Below are positions 34,198 to 43,150 of a DNA stretch of 53,127 nt, one piece after another. The notes beneath the pieces are model-generated. The model was not told where the DNA came from. It saw only the letters and a list, made by a program, of their open reading frames with translations, and made no database searches. How positions within the stretch are numbered: the stretch's first letter is position 1; each line of letters starts with the position of its first letter. Position numbers and translations under genes: made by a program. Location of the stretch: contig JBMNRP010000018.1 of NCBI GenBank assembly GCA_050944685.1, positions 1 to 53,127 on the forward strand, given 5' to 3'. This stretch comes from CADBRN01 sp050944685 (GTDB taxonomy: Bacteria > Bacillota > Clostridia > Lachnospirales > Lachnospiraceae).

Positions 34198-35205
34198 ATG
34201 AAAGGTATTGTTTTCACAGCGAAGGGTGTTACGGAAATCGTCGATCTTCCCAAACCGAAATGCACGGATGATACCATGCTTCTTCAGAACATTTATTCCG
34301 GTATCTCGAACGGATCCGAGCGGAATATCATGATGGGCGGAAATTACTGGCTCGGGCGCTGGCCTGACTGGTTGAATTATCAGCCCGTGGCGCGCGTCGT
34401 GGAAGTCGGAAAAAATATTACGAAATTTAAAGTCGGAGATATCCTTTTTGTCGGCGGAACTTTCCCGGGACATATGCAGTACCATCTGGCAACAGAAGAT
34501 GAAGTCAAGAATATCATGATTAAAATTCCGGATGACTTCCCGCTGGAGCAGGCCGCATTCCTCGGCGTTATGGGCGTAGGATATCATGCGACGGAATACG
34601 CCGGAATCAAACCGGAAGACAACTGCCTTGTCATCGGATCAGGCGTTATCGGACTTGCAACCCTGCAGGGCGTGATGGCACACGGCGCGCGTGCTACGAT
34701 TGCCGCCCGCGATGACGCCGCCCTGAAATTCGCCAAAGAAGAGCTGCTCTGCGACGCTGCTTTCAATCTGACGACAGACGAAGGGAAAGCCGGAATTACG
34801 GCCGGCGGTCCGTATACGTACGTCCTTGACTGCACAGGCGCCAGAGAAATCGAAGAAGCGATCGTCGGTCCGGGATGGAATCTCCGCGAGGGCGAAAGCA
34901 AGGCAAAATGGGTGGATAATTTCTCGAAAGTTGTCTGGATCGCTGCCCGCGACAATGTTGTTTACAATTTCAACGAGGCCGAGCAGAGACAGATGATCTT
35001 TATTCATCCGACTCACTTTACGCGTCAGGATCTCGATACGATGATTCGTCTCGCAAAGCGCGGTGTTCTGAAAATCGACAAGATGATCACCAGGATTGTT
35101 CCGTTCAAGGATGCGGTTTCCGTATTCGATACACTTCGGGATAATCCGCGTGCGCTTCGCGGCACGATTATCGACTGGAGAGACGTGCCTCCGTGTGACG
35201 ACTGA
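34198..35205 (+). CDS. Zinc-independent MDR-family dehydrogenase (copy 2)
   Basis: A 335-residue paralog of the gene before it. The two share MK-I-F-AKGV at the N-terminus, CTDDTM, DDFPL-QAA-LGV-GVGYHA, the Rossmann motif (CLVIGSGVIGLATLQG here) and the YNFNEAE motif near the C-terminal third. Zinc ligands are again absent: SGISNGSERN and LNYQPVARVV replace the CGSD and GHE sites. AAAGGAGG lies 8 bases before ATG 34198; the reading frame open further upstream has no ribosome site. Differences in the substrate region suggest two successive or alternative redox reactions, which is inference. Confidence 0.82.
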   Translation: MKGIVFTAKGVTEIVDLPKPKCTDDTMLLQNIYSGISNGSERNIMMGGNYWLGRWPDWLNYQPVARVVEVGKNITKFKVGDILFVGGTFPGHMQYHLATEDEVKNIMIKIPDDFPLEQAAFLGVMGVGYHATEYAGIKPEDNCLVIGSGVIGLATLQGVMAHGARATIAARDDAALKFAKEELLCDAAFNLTTDEGKAGITAGGPYTYVLDCTGAREIEEAIVGPGWNLREGESKAKWVDNFSKVVWIAARDNVVYNFNEAEQRQMIFIHPTHFTRQDLDTMIRLAKRGVLKIDKMITRIVPFKDAVSVFDTLRDNPRALRGTIIDWRDVPPCDD

Positions 35206-35224
35206 TAACTACTTTTTCTGATAA

Positions 35225-35351
35225 AAGGGTAAGACTGAAGCGAACTGTATCTCTCCTTGCGCAAATTCTGTTCTGATGGAACATAACCTTTTCCATTTCC
35301 CTCTTTTGCTACCATTACCAGTCCATCTGATACATCGCTCGTCTTACCCTT
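35225..35351. other. Structured 127-bp element (riboregulator or MITE-like)
   Basis: AAGGGTAAGAC (35225-35235) is matched by GTCTTACCCTT (35341-35351); inside it AGCGA (35239-35243) pairs with TCGCT (35335-35339) and TGTATC (35246-35251) with GATACA (35329-35334). A small hairpin TGTTC/GAACA (35269-35283) lies within. The element fills the gap before the TIM-barrel gene and is more AT-rich than its surroundings. It could be a structured RNA leader or a small inverted-repeat transposon remnant. Confidence 0.55.
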
Positions 35352-35392
35352 ATTTCATACTATTTTTTATTACATAAACAGGAGGTCTGACC

Positions 35393-36331
35393 ATGAAACT
35401 GGGATTAATTGCCGGAATGTTCGGAGATGTGACGATTCAGGAAGCCGCGAAGCTCGCCGCCGAGAACGGCTATGAGGCGATCGAAGTCTGCGCGAATGAA
35501 CATTCGGGTATGCTGAATACGGATGAAGTTCTGAAGAGCGGAAAAGGAAAAGCGATCGCGAAATCGGTGAGAGACTGCGGTGTCGAGATCTCGGCGCTCA
35601 GCAATCATGACTTTTCTCTTATTATCGGAGGACCGCACGGTCCTGCGACCGATTTTATCATGAAGGGAACCCCGGAAGAAAAAATTGCAGCAGGAAAAGC
35701 AAGCCTGATTAAAACGGCGCAGCTCGCCAATGAGATGGAAGTCGATACGATCGTCGGCATGGCAGGCGTTCTGGATTTCTGTGCGGCATTTTCCTGGCCG
35801 TATGCAGACGGCTGGAAACTCTCCGAGGAAGCTTTTGTAGAAAATTATGTTCCGGTTCTGGATAAACTTCAGGAATACGGATGCAGATTCGCCGTCGAAG
35901 TTCATCCGAACAGCATAATGTATGACCTTTATACGTGCAAGCGCGCCATCGAACTGACCGGAAACCATCCGGCTCTCGGAATCAATCTGGATCCCGGCAA
36001 TCTGATGTATGTAGGTGTCGGAATCGAAGAATTTATCGATGCGCTGAGTGACAGAATCTATTACGTCCATCTGAAGGACGGAGAATATTCGCCTCATAAC
36101 TTCCGCAAAGGCGGATGGCTGATGCGAGGGGAAGATACCAGAATTGATAAATCTTTCCGCTACCGGATTCCGGGATGGGGAAATATCAACTGGAGAAGCT
36201 TTATGACGGAGCTGCATCTGATCGGATACGACGGATATCTCAGCTTTGAGCACGAAGACGCGATCTTTACGGTTATGGACGGCGTGAAAAAAACGCGTGA
36301 TTTTATCCGCCCGCTCATGATCGAATCCTGA
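35393..36331 (+). CDS. Sugar phosphate isomerase/epimerase, xylose-isomerase-like TIM barrel
   Basis: A 312-residue TIM-barrel enzyme of the AP-endonuclease-2/xylose-isomerase-like superfamily that includes tagatose epimerase and inosose enzymes. All four expected metal ligands can be found in order: Glu in VEVHPNS, Asp in NLDPGNLMY, His in VHLKDGEY and Glu in SFEHED. It would move a carbonyl or invert a carbon of the sugar substrate. ACAGGAGGT is 7 bases before the ATG. It follows the structured element at 35225-35351 and precedes the transporter genes. The precise substrate cannot be set by sequence. Confidence 0.87.
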   Translation: MKLGLIAGMFGDVTIQEAAKLAAENGYEAIEVCANEHSGMLNTDEVLKSGKGKAIAKSVRDCGVEISALSNHDFSLIIGGPHGPATDFIMKGTPEEKIAAGKASLIKTAQLANEMEVDTIVGMAGVLDFCAAFSWPYADGWKLSEEAFVENYVPVLDKLQEYGCRFAVEVHPNSIMYDLYTCKRAIELTGNHPALGINLDPGNLMYVGVGIEEFIDALSDRIYYVHLKDGEYSPHNFRKGGWLMRGEDTRIDKSFRYRIPGWGNINWRSFMTELHLIGYDGYLSFEHEDAIFTVMDGVKKTRDFIRPLMIES

Positions 36332-36382
36332 TATTTCTCCGGAAAAGGAAGTGAAAAAAGGAAAAAGAAGGAGGTGCAGAAG

Positions 36383-37411
36383 ATGAAAAAGAACCACCGA
36401 AGGATCATTTCACTGACAGCGGCTGCTGTTCTGATGGCGGGAATGCTTGCGGGCTGCGGAGGGTCTGTTATTACCACCGGAGATTCCGGCTCATCCGGCA
36501 GTACGGCGTCCGTAAGCTCGTCGGGCGGAGACAGTTCGTCCGGGGACAAACTGAAGGTCGCCTGGATCGGAGTATCCGCGTCAGATGAAAGTACGATTGC
36601 GATCGGAAAGTTCGCGGAGGACTACGCGGAAGAAATCGGCACGGTAGAAATCGTCAGCTATGACGCGCAGGCGGATCCGCAGACGCAGGTCAACTGTGTC
36701 AATAATGCCATCACACAGCAGTGCGATGCGATCATGGTTGCTCCGCTGGATGCGACCGCGATCTCCCCGAGCCTGAAAGATGCCATGAACGCGGGAATTA
36801 TTGTTCTGACCTGTACGATTGATGTAGCAGATGAAAGCTGCCGGAACGCCTATGTAGGCGTCGACGATACGGAAGCGGGAAGAATTGCGGCGGAGCAGAT
36901 CGTCAAAAAATTCCCGGACGGCGGCAAAGCGGTCATGGTGGAAGGAAACGCCGGGGAATCGGTTCAGATCAACCGGACCGAGGGATTTGAGGAAGTGCTC
37001 GCGGACAGCAAGGTTGAACTGATTGACAAGCACACGACGGAGGCCTGGGAAGCTGAGACGGCCATGACCGTTGCACAGGATTTCCTGACGAAGTATGACG
37101 ATATCGATGCGATTTACTGCCAGTGGGACAACGGAACGGTTGCGGTCGTACAGGCGATAGAGGCGACGGGCAAGTCGGTCGATGACTTTTTCATCGTTTC
37201 AGTTGACGGCTGCTACAACGGATTTGATCTGGTGAGAGACGGAGATATTTATTCTACGGTCATGCTGGATTACAACGCCACGATGCAGAAGGCGATCGAT
37301 CTGATCGTAGATGCGAAGAATAACGGAAAATCAATCGATGAAAGTTATTACTACATTGATCCGATTCTGATCACTTCCGAGAACGTAGACGATTACGATC
37401 CCGGCTGGTAA
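36383..37411 (+). CDS. Sugar ABC transporter substrate-binding lipoprotein
   Basis: A 342-residue ribose-type (periplasmic-binding-protein family) binding protein. The signal peptide ends in the lipobox LAGC with Cys25 as lipid anchor, followed by a Ser/Gly-rich linker (about 28-58) and the binding fold (KVAWIGVSASDESTIAIGKF, QCDAIMVAPLDATAISPSLK, FFIVSVDGCYNGFDLVRDG). AAGGAGG with an 8-base gap supports ATG 36383. It captures the sugar outside the membrane for the ATPase and permeases that follow. A hairpin after the stop probably gives it higher expression than the rest of the transporter. Confidence 0.92.
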   Translation: MKKNHRRIISLTAAAVLMAGMLAGCGGSVITTGDSGSSGSTASVSSSGGDSSSGDKLKVAWIGVSASDESTIAIGKFAEDYAEEIGTVEIVSYDAQADPQTQVNCVNNAITQQCDAIMVAPLDATAISPSLKDAMNAGIIVLTCTIDVADESCRNAYVGVDDTEAGRIAAEQIVKKFPDGGKAVMVEGNAGESVQINRTEGFEEVLADSKVELIDKHTTEAWEAETAMTVAQDFLTKYDDIDAIYCQWDNGTVAVVQAIEATGKSVDDFFIVSVDGCYNGFDLVRDGDIYSTVMLDYNATMQKAIDLIVDAKNNGKSIDESYYYIDPILITSENVDDYDPGW

Positions 37412-37430
37412 TCAGCGTTCGTTGCGGAGC

Positions 37431-37459
37431 GCTTCCGGGTCCCGCGGGATTTCGGAAGC
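37431..37459 (+). other. Intercistronic hairpin behind the binding-protein gene
   Basis: GCTTCCG (37431-37437) pairs with CGGAAGC (37453-37459), with an inner TCCC/GGGA stem. CTCCTTTC follows. This position, between a binding protein and its ATPase, commonly carries hairpins that favour the binding-protein message. Confidence 0.55.
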
Positions 37460-37561
37460 CTCCTTTCGCGGATGGTGTATCGGGAACAGAAACGCTTTGA
37501 CGTACCGGATATTTGTAACTGACAGGGGAAGTGGTTCGATTCAGTAAGGAGGAATTATCCT

Positions 37562-39049
37562 GTGAGCAAAACAGAAGAATCAGATGTGATTTTATCACTG
37601 GATAACATATCGAAAAGTTTCCCGGGTGTGCGCGCATTGGATCATGTGTCGCTTCAGGTGAAACGAGGCTCCGTACACGGTCTTGTCGGAGAGAACGGCG
37701 CCGGAAAATCGACACTGATGAAATGTCTGATGGGTGTCTATAAAAAAGACGAAGGGAAGATCACATTTGACGGAGAAGTTATTGAAAACGCGCGGCCGGC
37801 CGACGTTCTCCGCAAGGGACTGAGTATCGTGTTCCAGGAGTTTAATCTGGTCAACAATCTGAGTATCGGGGAGAATATTTTCCTCGGGCGATATAACGAG
37901 ATAGGAAGCCTGAAAAATATCCACAAAAAAGCCGCTGAGCTGCTGAAGGTTGTCGACTGTGATTACGATACCCATACTAACGTAGGGGATATCCGGACTT
38001 CTGAAAAACAGAAGGTTGAAATTGCGAAAGCTATTTCGTTTGACTGCAAGCTGATTATTTTTGATGAGCCGAGCAGTTCCCTCACAAATGCCGAATTTCA
38101 GCATTTTACGAAGCTGATCCGCCAGCTTCAGGACGAGGGTATGACGATTATCTATATCAGCCATCGGCTGGAAGAAATTTTCGAACTCTGTGATATGGTT
38201 ACGATTCTGCGCGACGGGCAGGTCGTCGAGACAAAACCGGTGGCGGAGGTAACCCGGAAAGAAATGATCGCGAAAATGATCGGACGGGAGCAGACCAATG
38301 AATTCCCGCCGAGACCGGAATGCGTCAAGGATGAAGTGATTCTTTCCGTAGAAGATCTCTGTACCAACCGGCTTCACCACATCTCTTTTGAACTGAAGAA
38401 GGGTGAAATTCTCGGCCTCGCCGGTCTGGATGGAGCCGGGAGAACTCTGATCGCCCGGGCGATATTCGGAGCGGACAAGAGGACCAGCGGGAAAATCTGC
38501 ATCGAGGGGAAGGAAGTCCAGATTCGCAATACCAGAGACGCGATCAAAGCCGGGATGGGATTCATCACCGAGGACCGGAAAGAGCAGGGGCTTGTTCTCA
38601 ATGCGTCGGTTGAACAGAATATTTCGATCGCTTCTCTCAATAATATTCTCGGCGGGCATCTTTTGAACAAAGAAAAAGAAAGAAAGATGGCGGAGAAGTA
38701 TGTGGACGCGCTTGATATCAAAACCCCGTCGCTCAGGCAGAAAGTGATTCTGCTGTCCGGAGGGAATCAGCAGAAGTGTATTATCGGACGCTGGTGCGAG
38801 ATTGAGCCGAAGATTCTGATTATGGATGAGCCGACGCGAGGGATCGACGTATCCGCAAAATACGAGATCTACGTGATCATGAAAAACCTCGTGGAGTCGG
38901 GAAACAGCATCATCTTTATTTCCTCGGATCTTTCCGAAATCATGAACATGAGCAACCGTGTACTCACTGTGAGCGAGGGAGCTCTGACGGGAGAATTCGA
39001 TCCCAGAGTACTCACGGCGGATACGATTATGGATGCTGCGTTCAAGTAA
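37562..39049 (+). CDS. Ribose-type sugar ABC transporter ATPase (two NBDs)
   Basis: A 495-residue double ATPase of the RbsA/MglA family. Domain 1 has Walker A GENGAGKST and Walker B LIIFDEPSSSLT, with an altered signature (TSEKQKVEIAKA). Domain 2 has the usual degenerate Walker A (GLDGAGRT), signature LSGGNQQKCIIGRW and Walker B ILIMDEPTRGIDV. One chain thus powers both permeases. It starts with GTG at 37562, 9 bases after GGAGG. The 150-base gap to the binding protein holds a hairpin but no clear promoter. Confidence 0.94.
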   Translation: MSKTEESDVILSLDNISKSFPGVRALDHVSLQVKRGSVHGLVGENGAGKSTLMKCLMGVYKKDEGKITFDGEVIENARPADVLRKGLSIVFQEFNLVNNLSIGENIFLGRYNEIGSLKNIHKKAAELLKVVDCDYDTHTNVGDIRTSEKQKVEIAKAISFDCKLIIFDEPSSSLTNAEFQHFTKLIRQLQDEGMTIIYISHRLEEIFELCDMVTILRDGQVVETKPVAEVTRKEMIAKMIGREQTNEFPPRPECVKDEVILSVEDLCTNRLHHISFELKKGEILGLAGLDGAGRTLIARAIFGADKRTSGKICIEGKEVQIRNTRDAIKAGMGFITEDRKEQGLVLNASVEQNISIASLNNILGGHLLNKEKERKMAEKYVDALDIKTPSLRQKVILLSGGNQQKCIIGRWCEIEPKILIMDEPTRGIDVSAKYEIYVIMKNLVESGNSIIFISSDLSEIMNMSNRVLTVSEGALTGEFDPRVLTADTIMDAAFK

Positions 39050-39064
39050 GGAGGGATAATCAGT

Positions 39065-40075
39065 ATGGAAGCTGCGACAATAAAAGAAAACAGCAAAATA
39101 AAGGGGAAATGGAACAGGAAACGCGTCAGAAATTTTCTGCTTGAAAACGTCCTGATCATTCTTATTGTTGTCATGATCTTGATAACTGCCATCGTAGAGC
39201 CCAAATTCCTGACGCTGACGAACTTCCAGAATATACTTTCGCGCTTCGGAGCCTTAAGCGTCACGTCGCTCGGCATGTGTATCGTACTGGTTACCGGGTA
39301 TCTGGATCTTTCAATAGCAGGTCTGATTTCGTTCTGCGCGGTTGTCGCCGGAGCCCTTCTGGAACCGTTCGGTACGGCTGCCGCGATTATCGCGGCCATT
39401 GTGGTCGGAGGGCTCGGAGGTCTGGTAACTTCATCGATCCTGCTTTTTGTAAAAGCTCACCGGCTGGACACCGCCGTATTTATCACTTACGGAATGGCCA
39501 CGGTGTATAACGCGCTGGCGCTGCTTGTTTCGGGCGGCTCGTCCACCAAAATTCCGGATGAAAACCAGGTATTCAATGTCCTCGGAAAAGGAGCTGTCGG
39601 GATTGTTCCGGTTTCGTTCCTGATCTTTCTCGGAATTGCGGTTGTTCTTCATATTTACCTCGGTCATACGAAGGCAGGCCGCTGCATATATATGACAGGC
39701 GGAAATGAGGTCTGTGCACAGCTCTGCGGAATTGACACGAAAAAAGCCGTGACGTCCGCCTTTGTTCTGATCGGTGTGATGTCCGGTCTCGGGGCGATTC
39801 TGGCTTTCAGCCGCCAGTCGCTGATCACTCCGGTCATGGGCAAAAACTATGAGACAAATTCCCTGATGTGCGCGGTTATCGGAGGAACGAGCATGAAGGG
39901 AGGCCGGGGAAGTATTCCGCGGACGGCTTTCGGCGTTGCTCTGGTTGTTATTCTGATGAACGCGATGAATATACTTGGTCTGAGTTCGGATCTGCAGGAC
40001 GTGGTGAAAGGTCTGGTACTGATTATCGCGATCTGCATGGACGCGACCAGACAGAAATGGGGTGAGACATTTTGA
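39065..40075 (+). CDS. Ribose-type sugar ABC transporter permease 1
   Basis: A 336-residue RbsC-family membrane protein with about eight to ten hydrophobic segments, the first at about residues 28-48 after a basic cytosolic N-terminus. Family features include VTGYLDLSIAGLISFCAVVA and the cytoplasmic GGTSMKGGRGSIPRTAFG loop that contacts the ATPase. It lies 15 bases after the ATPase gene and overlaps the second permease. Two different permeases rather than one repeated subunit are used here, as in LsrCD-type importers. Confidence 0.92.
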   Translation: MEAATIKENSKIKGKWNRKRVRNFLLENVLIILIVVMILITAIVEPKFLTLTNFQNILSRFGALSVTSLGMCIVLVTGYLDLSIAGLISFCAVVAGALLEPFGTAAAIIAAIVVGGLGGLVTSSILLFVKAHRLDTAVFITYGMATVYNALALLVSGGSSTKIPDENQVFNVLGKGAVGIVPVSFLIFLGIAVVLHIYLGHTKAGRCIYMTGGNEVCAQLCGIDTKKAVTSAFVLIGVMSGLGAILAFSRQSLITPVMGKNYETNSLMCAVIGGTSMKGGRGSIPRTAFGVALVVILMNAMNILGLSSDLQDVVKGLVLIIAICMDATRQKWGETF

Positions 40076-41043
40076 AAACGCAGGTGAACAGAAAAAACGT
40101 CGGTAAATTTATCATGGAGCAGAAATCGCTGCTGTTTATCCTGGCCATCATGCTCATTATGACTTTTGCGAGCCCTTATTTCTGGACCTGGACCAATATT
40201 CACAATATATTACTCCAGACATCCACGTACGGGGTTCTGCTGGTCGGAACGACTTTTATTTTGATTGCAGGAGAGTGCGACCTGTCACTGGGAGGCAATT
40301 TCTGTATTTCCGGTATCACCGTCATTATGGTCTCCAGAGTCGCACCTCTTCCGGTGGCTATCCTGGCCGCTCTGGCGATAGGTCTCCTGATCGGATGCGT
40401 CAATGGTGTGCTGGTAGTCATGCTGAGGGCGGAGTCTTTCATCATCACATTCGGATTCGGTACGCTTCTGCGCGGTATCTGCAAAGTCTGGACGAATGCG
40501 CATCCGGTCGCAGGAACAAATGAGGCGTATGCAGCATTCGGATCCATGAGGATTTTCGGGATTTCCGTCATTGTTCTGATCTTTCTGGTGATGATTTTCC
40601 TGGGAAACAGTGTCCTGAACCGGACACAGTTCGGACGAAATATTTACGCGATCGGCGGCAATTTTACCGTGGCGGAATATTCGGGAATCAACGCGAAAAA
40701 GATAAGGTTTATCTGTTATCTTATCTCCGGCGTCATCGGCGCATTCGGCGGAATTCTGTTTTCGGCCCGCATGAATACCGGTGCCAGCACGTACGGAGAG
40801 TATATTCCTCTGATGGTTAACTGCAGCGCCGTAATCGGCGGAACGTCCTTTAACGGAGGTACCGGAAGCGCGGCGAAATCCGTCAGCGGAATCCTTCTGC
40901 TCACGATTCTGGAAATCAGCATGAACCTGCTCGGAATCGCGACCGCGCCGCAGATGCTGACGAAAGGTCTTCTGATTGTATTTATTATTGCGCTGGACAG
41001 CTACTCGACCATGAAGCGCGAGATGCGCCAGGCCAATGCCTGA
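40072..41043 (+). CDS. Ribose-type sugar ABC transporter permease 2
   Basis: A 323-residue RbsC-family permease with the same plan as its neighbour: ILIAGECDLSLGGNFCISGI in the N-terminal half and IGGTSFNGGTGSAAKSVSG as the ATPase-contact loop. It starts at TTG 40072, which shares bases with the stop of permease 1 (TTGA), so the two are translationally coupled; GGGGTGAG serves as ribosome site. Together with permease 1 it would form a heterodimeric channel. Confidence 0.92.
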   Translation: MKTQVNRKNVGKFIMEQKSLLFILAIMLIMTFASPYFWTWTNIHNILLQTSTYGVLLVGTTFILIAGECDLSLGGNFCISGITVIMVSRVAPLPVAILAALAIGLLIGCVNGVLVVMLRAESFIITFGFGTLLRGICKVWTNAHPVAGTNEAYAAFGSMRIFGISVIVLIFLVMIFLGNSVLNRTQFGRNIYAIGGNFTVAEYSGINAKKIRFICYLISGVIGAFGGILFSARMNTGASTYGEYIPLMVNCSAVIGGTSFNGGTGSAAKSVSGILLLTILEISMNLLGIATAPQMLTKGLLIVFIIALDSYSTMKREMRQANA

Positions 41044-41134
41044 CAGGGATTGCGGATAATCCTTCCGTGCTGCGGAAATTTGCGGGAGTTCCGGACTGCG
41101 TTCGGAGAAAGCATCTCCCGGAGGAGGTAATAAA

Positions 41135-41632
41135 ATGAGCTGCATTCATAAAAGTTTTCAGATTCAATCTGACCGGAGGCCCACCTTCGACGACGTGACA
41201 GACCGGGCGGTGGAAATAGCAAAGGAATCTTCCGTGAAGAACGGGTTTATGATGGTCTATTCCCAGCACACGACCTGTGCCGTGCTGATTCAGGAACAAT
41301 CGGATGACGTCACATATCACGGCACGCAGTTTGTCCTTCAGGATATGGTGAACGGACTCGGGAAACTGTTCCCGGACTGCAAAAATGAGGGCCAGTACCT
41401 GCATCCGGGACCGAAGCATATCGAAATCGCGGGCCGTGAGCGGGACGAAGAGGCATTCTGGTCCCTGAATACGGACGCTCACCTGCGGTCTGTCATGCTC
41501 GGCCGTTCCGTGTGCGTCCCGATCGTTGACGGAGAAGTGATTCTGGGTGAGTTCGGGCGGATTTATTTTGCGGATTTTGATCAGGTCCGCGCCAGAAAGC
41601 GTACCGTACGGGTTATGGTCATGGGAGATTGA
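41135..41632 (+). CDS. YjbQ-family (UPF0047) protein, copy 1
   Basis: A 165-residue protein of the YjbQ family. The conserved core is MVYSQHTTCAVLIQEQ (His-Thr-Thr), QYLHPGPKH and NTDAHLRS, with three His positions likely to form a metal site. E. coli YjbQ has weak thiamine-phosphate synthase activity in vitro, but the natural role is unsettled, and its place here, between a sugar importer and a sugar kinase, hints at a carbohydrate reaction. GGAGGAGG lies 8 bases before the ATG. A paralog occurs at 51049-51543. Confidence 0.88.
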   Translation: MSCIHKSFQIQSDRRPTFDDVTDRAVEIAKESSVKNGFMMVYSQHTTCAVLIQEQSDDVTYHGTQFVLQDMVNGLGKLFPDCKNEGQYLHPGPKHIEIAGRERDEEAFWSLNTDAHLRSVMLGRSVCVPIVDGEVILGEFGRIYFADFDQVRARKRTVRVMVMGD

Positions 41633-41649
41633 AAGGACAGGAGAAAAGC

Positions 41650-43137
41650 ATGCGTAAATTACTGTGTCTGGATGTCGGAACTACTTCCGTGAAAGCGGCG
41701 CTGTTTGACGAAAATCTCCGGCTGCTGAAAGTGGTCATCCGCGAGTATAAGCTCGAAACGCCCCGTACCGGGTATGTTGAGATGGAGCCTTTGCTTTACT
41801 GGGAGAGTGCCGTGGAAGGAATCCGGCAGGTAATCCGGGAAACCGGGACGGATCCCGGAGAGGTTGCCGCCATTACCTGTACGACGCAGGGAGAGACCCT
41901 GATTCCTGTCGACATCCGGGGCAATGCCCTCCATAAGGCGATCGTATGGCTTGATTCCCGTGCGCGGGAAGAGTCCGGGACGATAGCAGAAAAGTTCGAT
42001 GCGACTGCTTTTTACGCGAAAACGGGAATACCGGAGGTCAACGGCTACTGTCCGATTTCGAAGCTGCTCTGGATCCGGAATCATCTGCCGGAGGTCTATG
42101 AAAAAACGGAGAAATTTCTTCTTCTTGAAGATTATCTGGTTTTTAAGCTTACCGGACGGTTTGTCACAAATCCCGGGATCATGTGTACGACAGGTTATTT
42201 TGACATTGAAAAATCGGCGATATGGACGGAGATTCTGGACCGGTGCGGCCTGAATCCGTCCAAAATACCGGAGGTGCTTCCCTGCGGGGAGTGTGTCGAT
42301 ACGCTGTCGGATTCTGCCTGTGAGGCACTTGGTCTGACAGATCAGACGGTCGTGAGCACGGGAGCCATGGATCAGATTACCGGGGCGATCGGCGCGGGAA
42401 ACTTTGATGAAGGGATGGTTTCGGAAACGACGGGAACCGCCATGGTCATCGCGGCCACGACAGAGCATCCGGCTCTGTCCCGTCCGTCACCGGTATCCGT
42501 TTATACACATGCGTGCAGCGGGAAATATCTTTATATCGATGTCCGTCAGACCGCGGGAATGGTTCTGAAATGGTTCCGGGATGAGTTCTGCAGAGATCTT
42601 CCGGAAGAAACTTCGTATCAGGAAATGAGCAGAATGGCAGAAGCGGTGCCGCCTCTCTCCAGAGGCGTATCCATGTATCCGCATCTGACCGGTATTCAGA
42701 CCCCCGTTCTGAATGAGAACGCGAGAGGCGTCTTCTTCGGTCTGGGACTCGATACCGGAAGAGACTGCCTGATCCGCGCGCTTATGGAAAGCATCGGATA
42801 TTCCCTCAGGGAAAGTCTCGAACTGATGGGACTGAAACCGGTTCTGCTGACCAGTCTGGGAGGAGGTTCCAAGAGCGATGTCTGGAACCAGATCAAAGCG
42901 GACATCTGCAATCTCAGAATCCGGACACCTTCGGTTACAGAGGCGGCGTCTCTGGGGGCAGCGATCCTGGGAGGCGCAGCATGCGGTATCTTTCCGGATA
43001 TCGAGACTCCCGTCCGGAAAATATCGTTCCGGAAACAATATTCTCCGGAACAGGAATATCTGAGCGCCTATGAGGACGGATATCAAAGATACAGGAAAAT
43101 GTATGAGCGGTTTGCACCGCTGTTTAATAAAAACTAG
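41650..43137 (+). CDS. FGGY-family carbohydrate kinase
   Basis: A 495-residue sugar kinase of the xylulose/fuculose/glycerol kinase superfamily. The N-terminal phosphate loop LDVGTTSVKAALFD, the substrate segment VWLDSRA and the C-terminal nucleotide site TSLGGGSKSDVWNQIKAD are intact, and GAMDQITGAIGAG marks the hinge. It would phosphorylate the ketose formed by the isomerase in the next gene. AGGAG lies 8 bases before ATG 41650. Which sugar it uses cannot be told from sequence; the nearest named type I can suggest is xylulokinase-like. Confidence 0.9.
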   Translation: MRKLLCLDVGTTSVKAALFDENLRLLKVVIREYKLETPRTGYVEMEPLLYWESAVEGIRQVIRETGTDPGEVAAITCTTQGETLIPVDIRGNALHKAIVWLDSRAREESGTIAEKFDATAFYAKTGIPEVNGYCPISKLLWIRNHLPEVYEKTEKFLLLEDYLVFKLTGRFVTNPGIMCTTGYFDIEKSAIWTEILDRCGLNPSKIPEVLPCGECVDTLSDSACEALGLTDQTVVSTGAMDQITGAIGAGNFDEGMVSETTGTAMVIAATTEHPALSRPSPVSVYTHACSGKYLYIDVRQTAGMVLKWFRDEFCRDLPEETSYQEMSRMAEAVPPLSRGVSMYPHLTGIQTPVLNENARGVFFGLGLDTGRDCLIRALMESIGYSLRESLELMGLKPVLLTSLGGGSKSDVWNQIKADICNLRIRTPSVTEAASLGAAILGGAACGIFPDIETPVRKISFRKQYSPEQEYLSAYEDGYQRYRKMYERFAPLFNKN

Positions 43138-43150
43138 AGGAGGTATCTGC

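Noticed and set aside
25025..35315. Small minus-strand frames around 35225-35315 as a transposase remnant
   Set aside because: The peptide read on the minus strand of the 127-bp element has no transposase motif; the paired ends explain the signal better.
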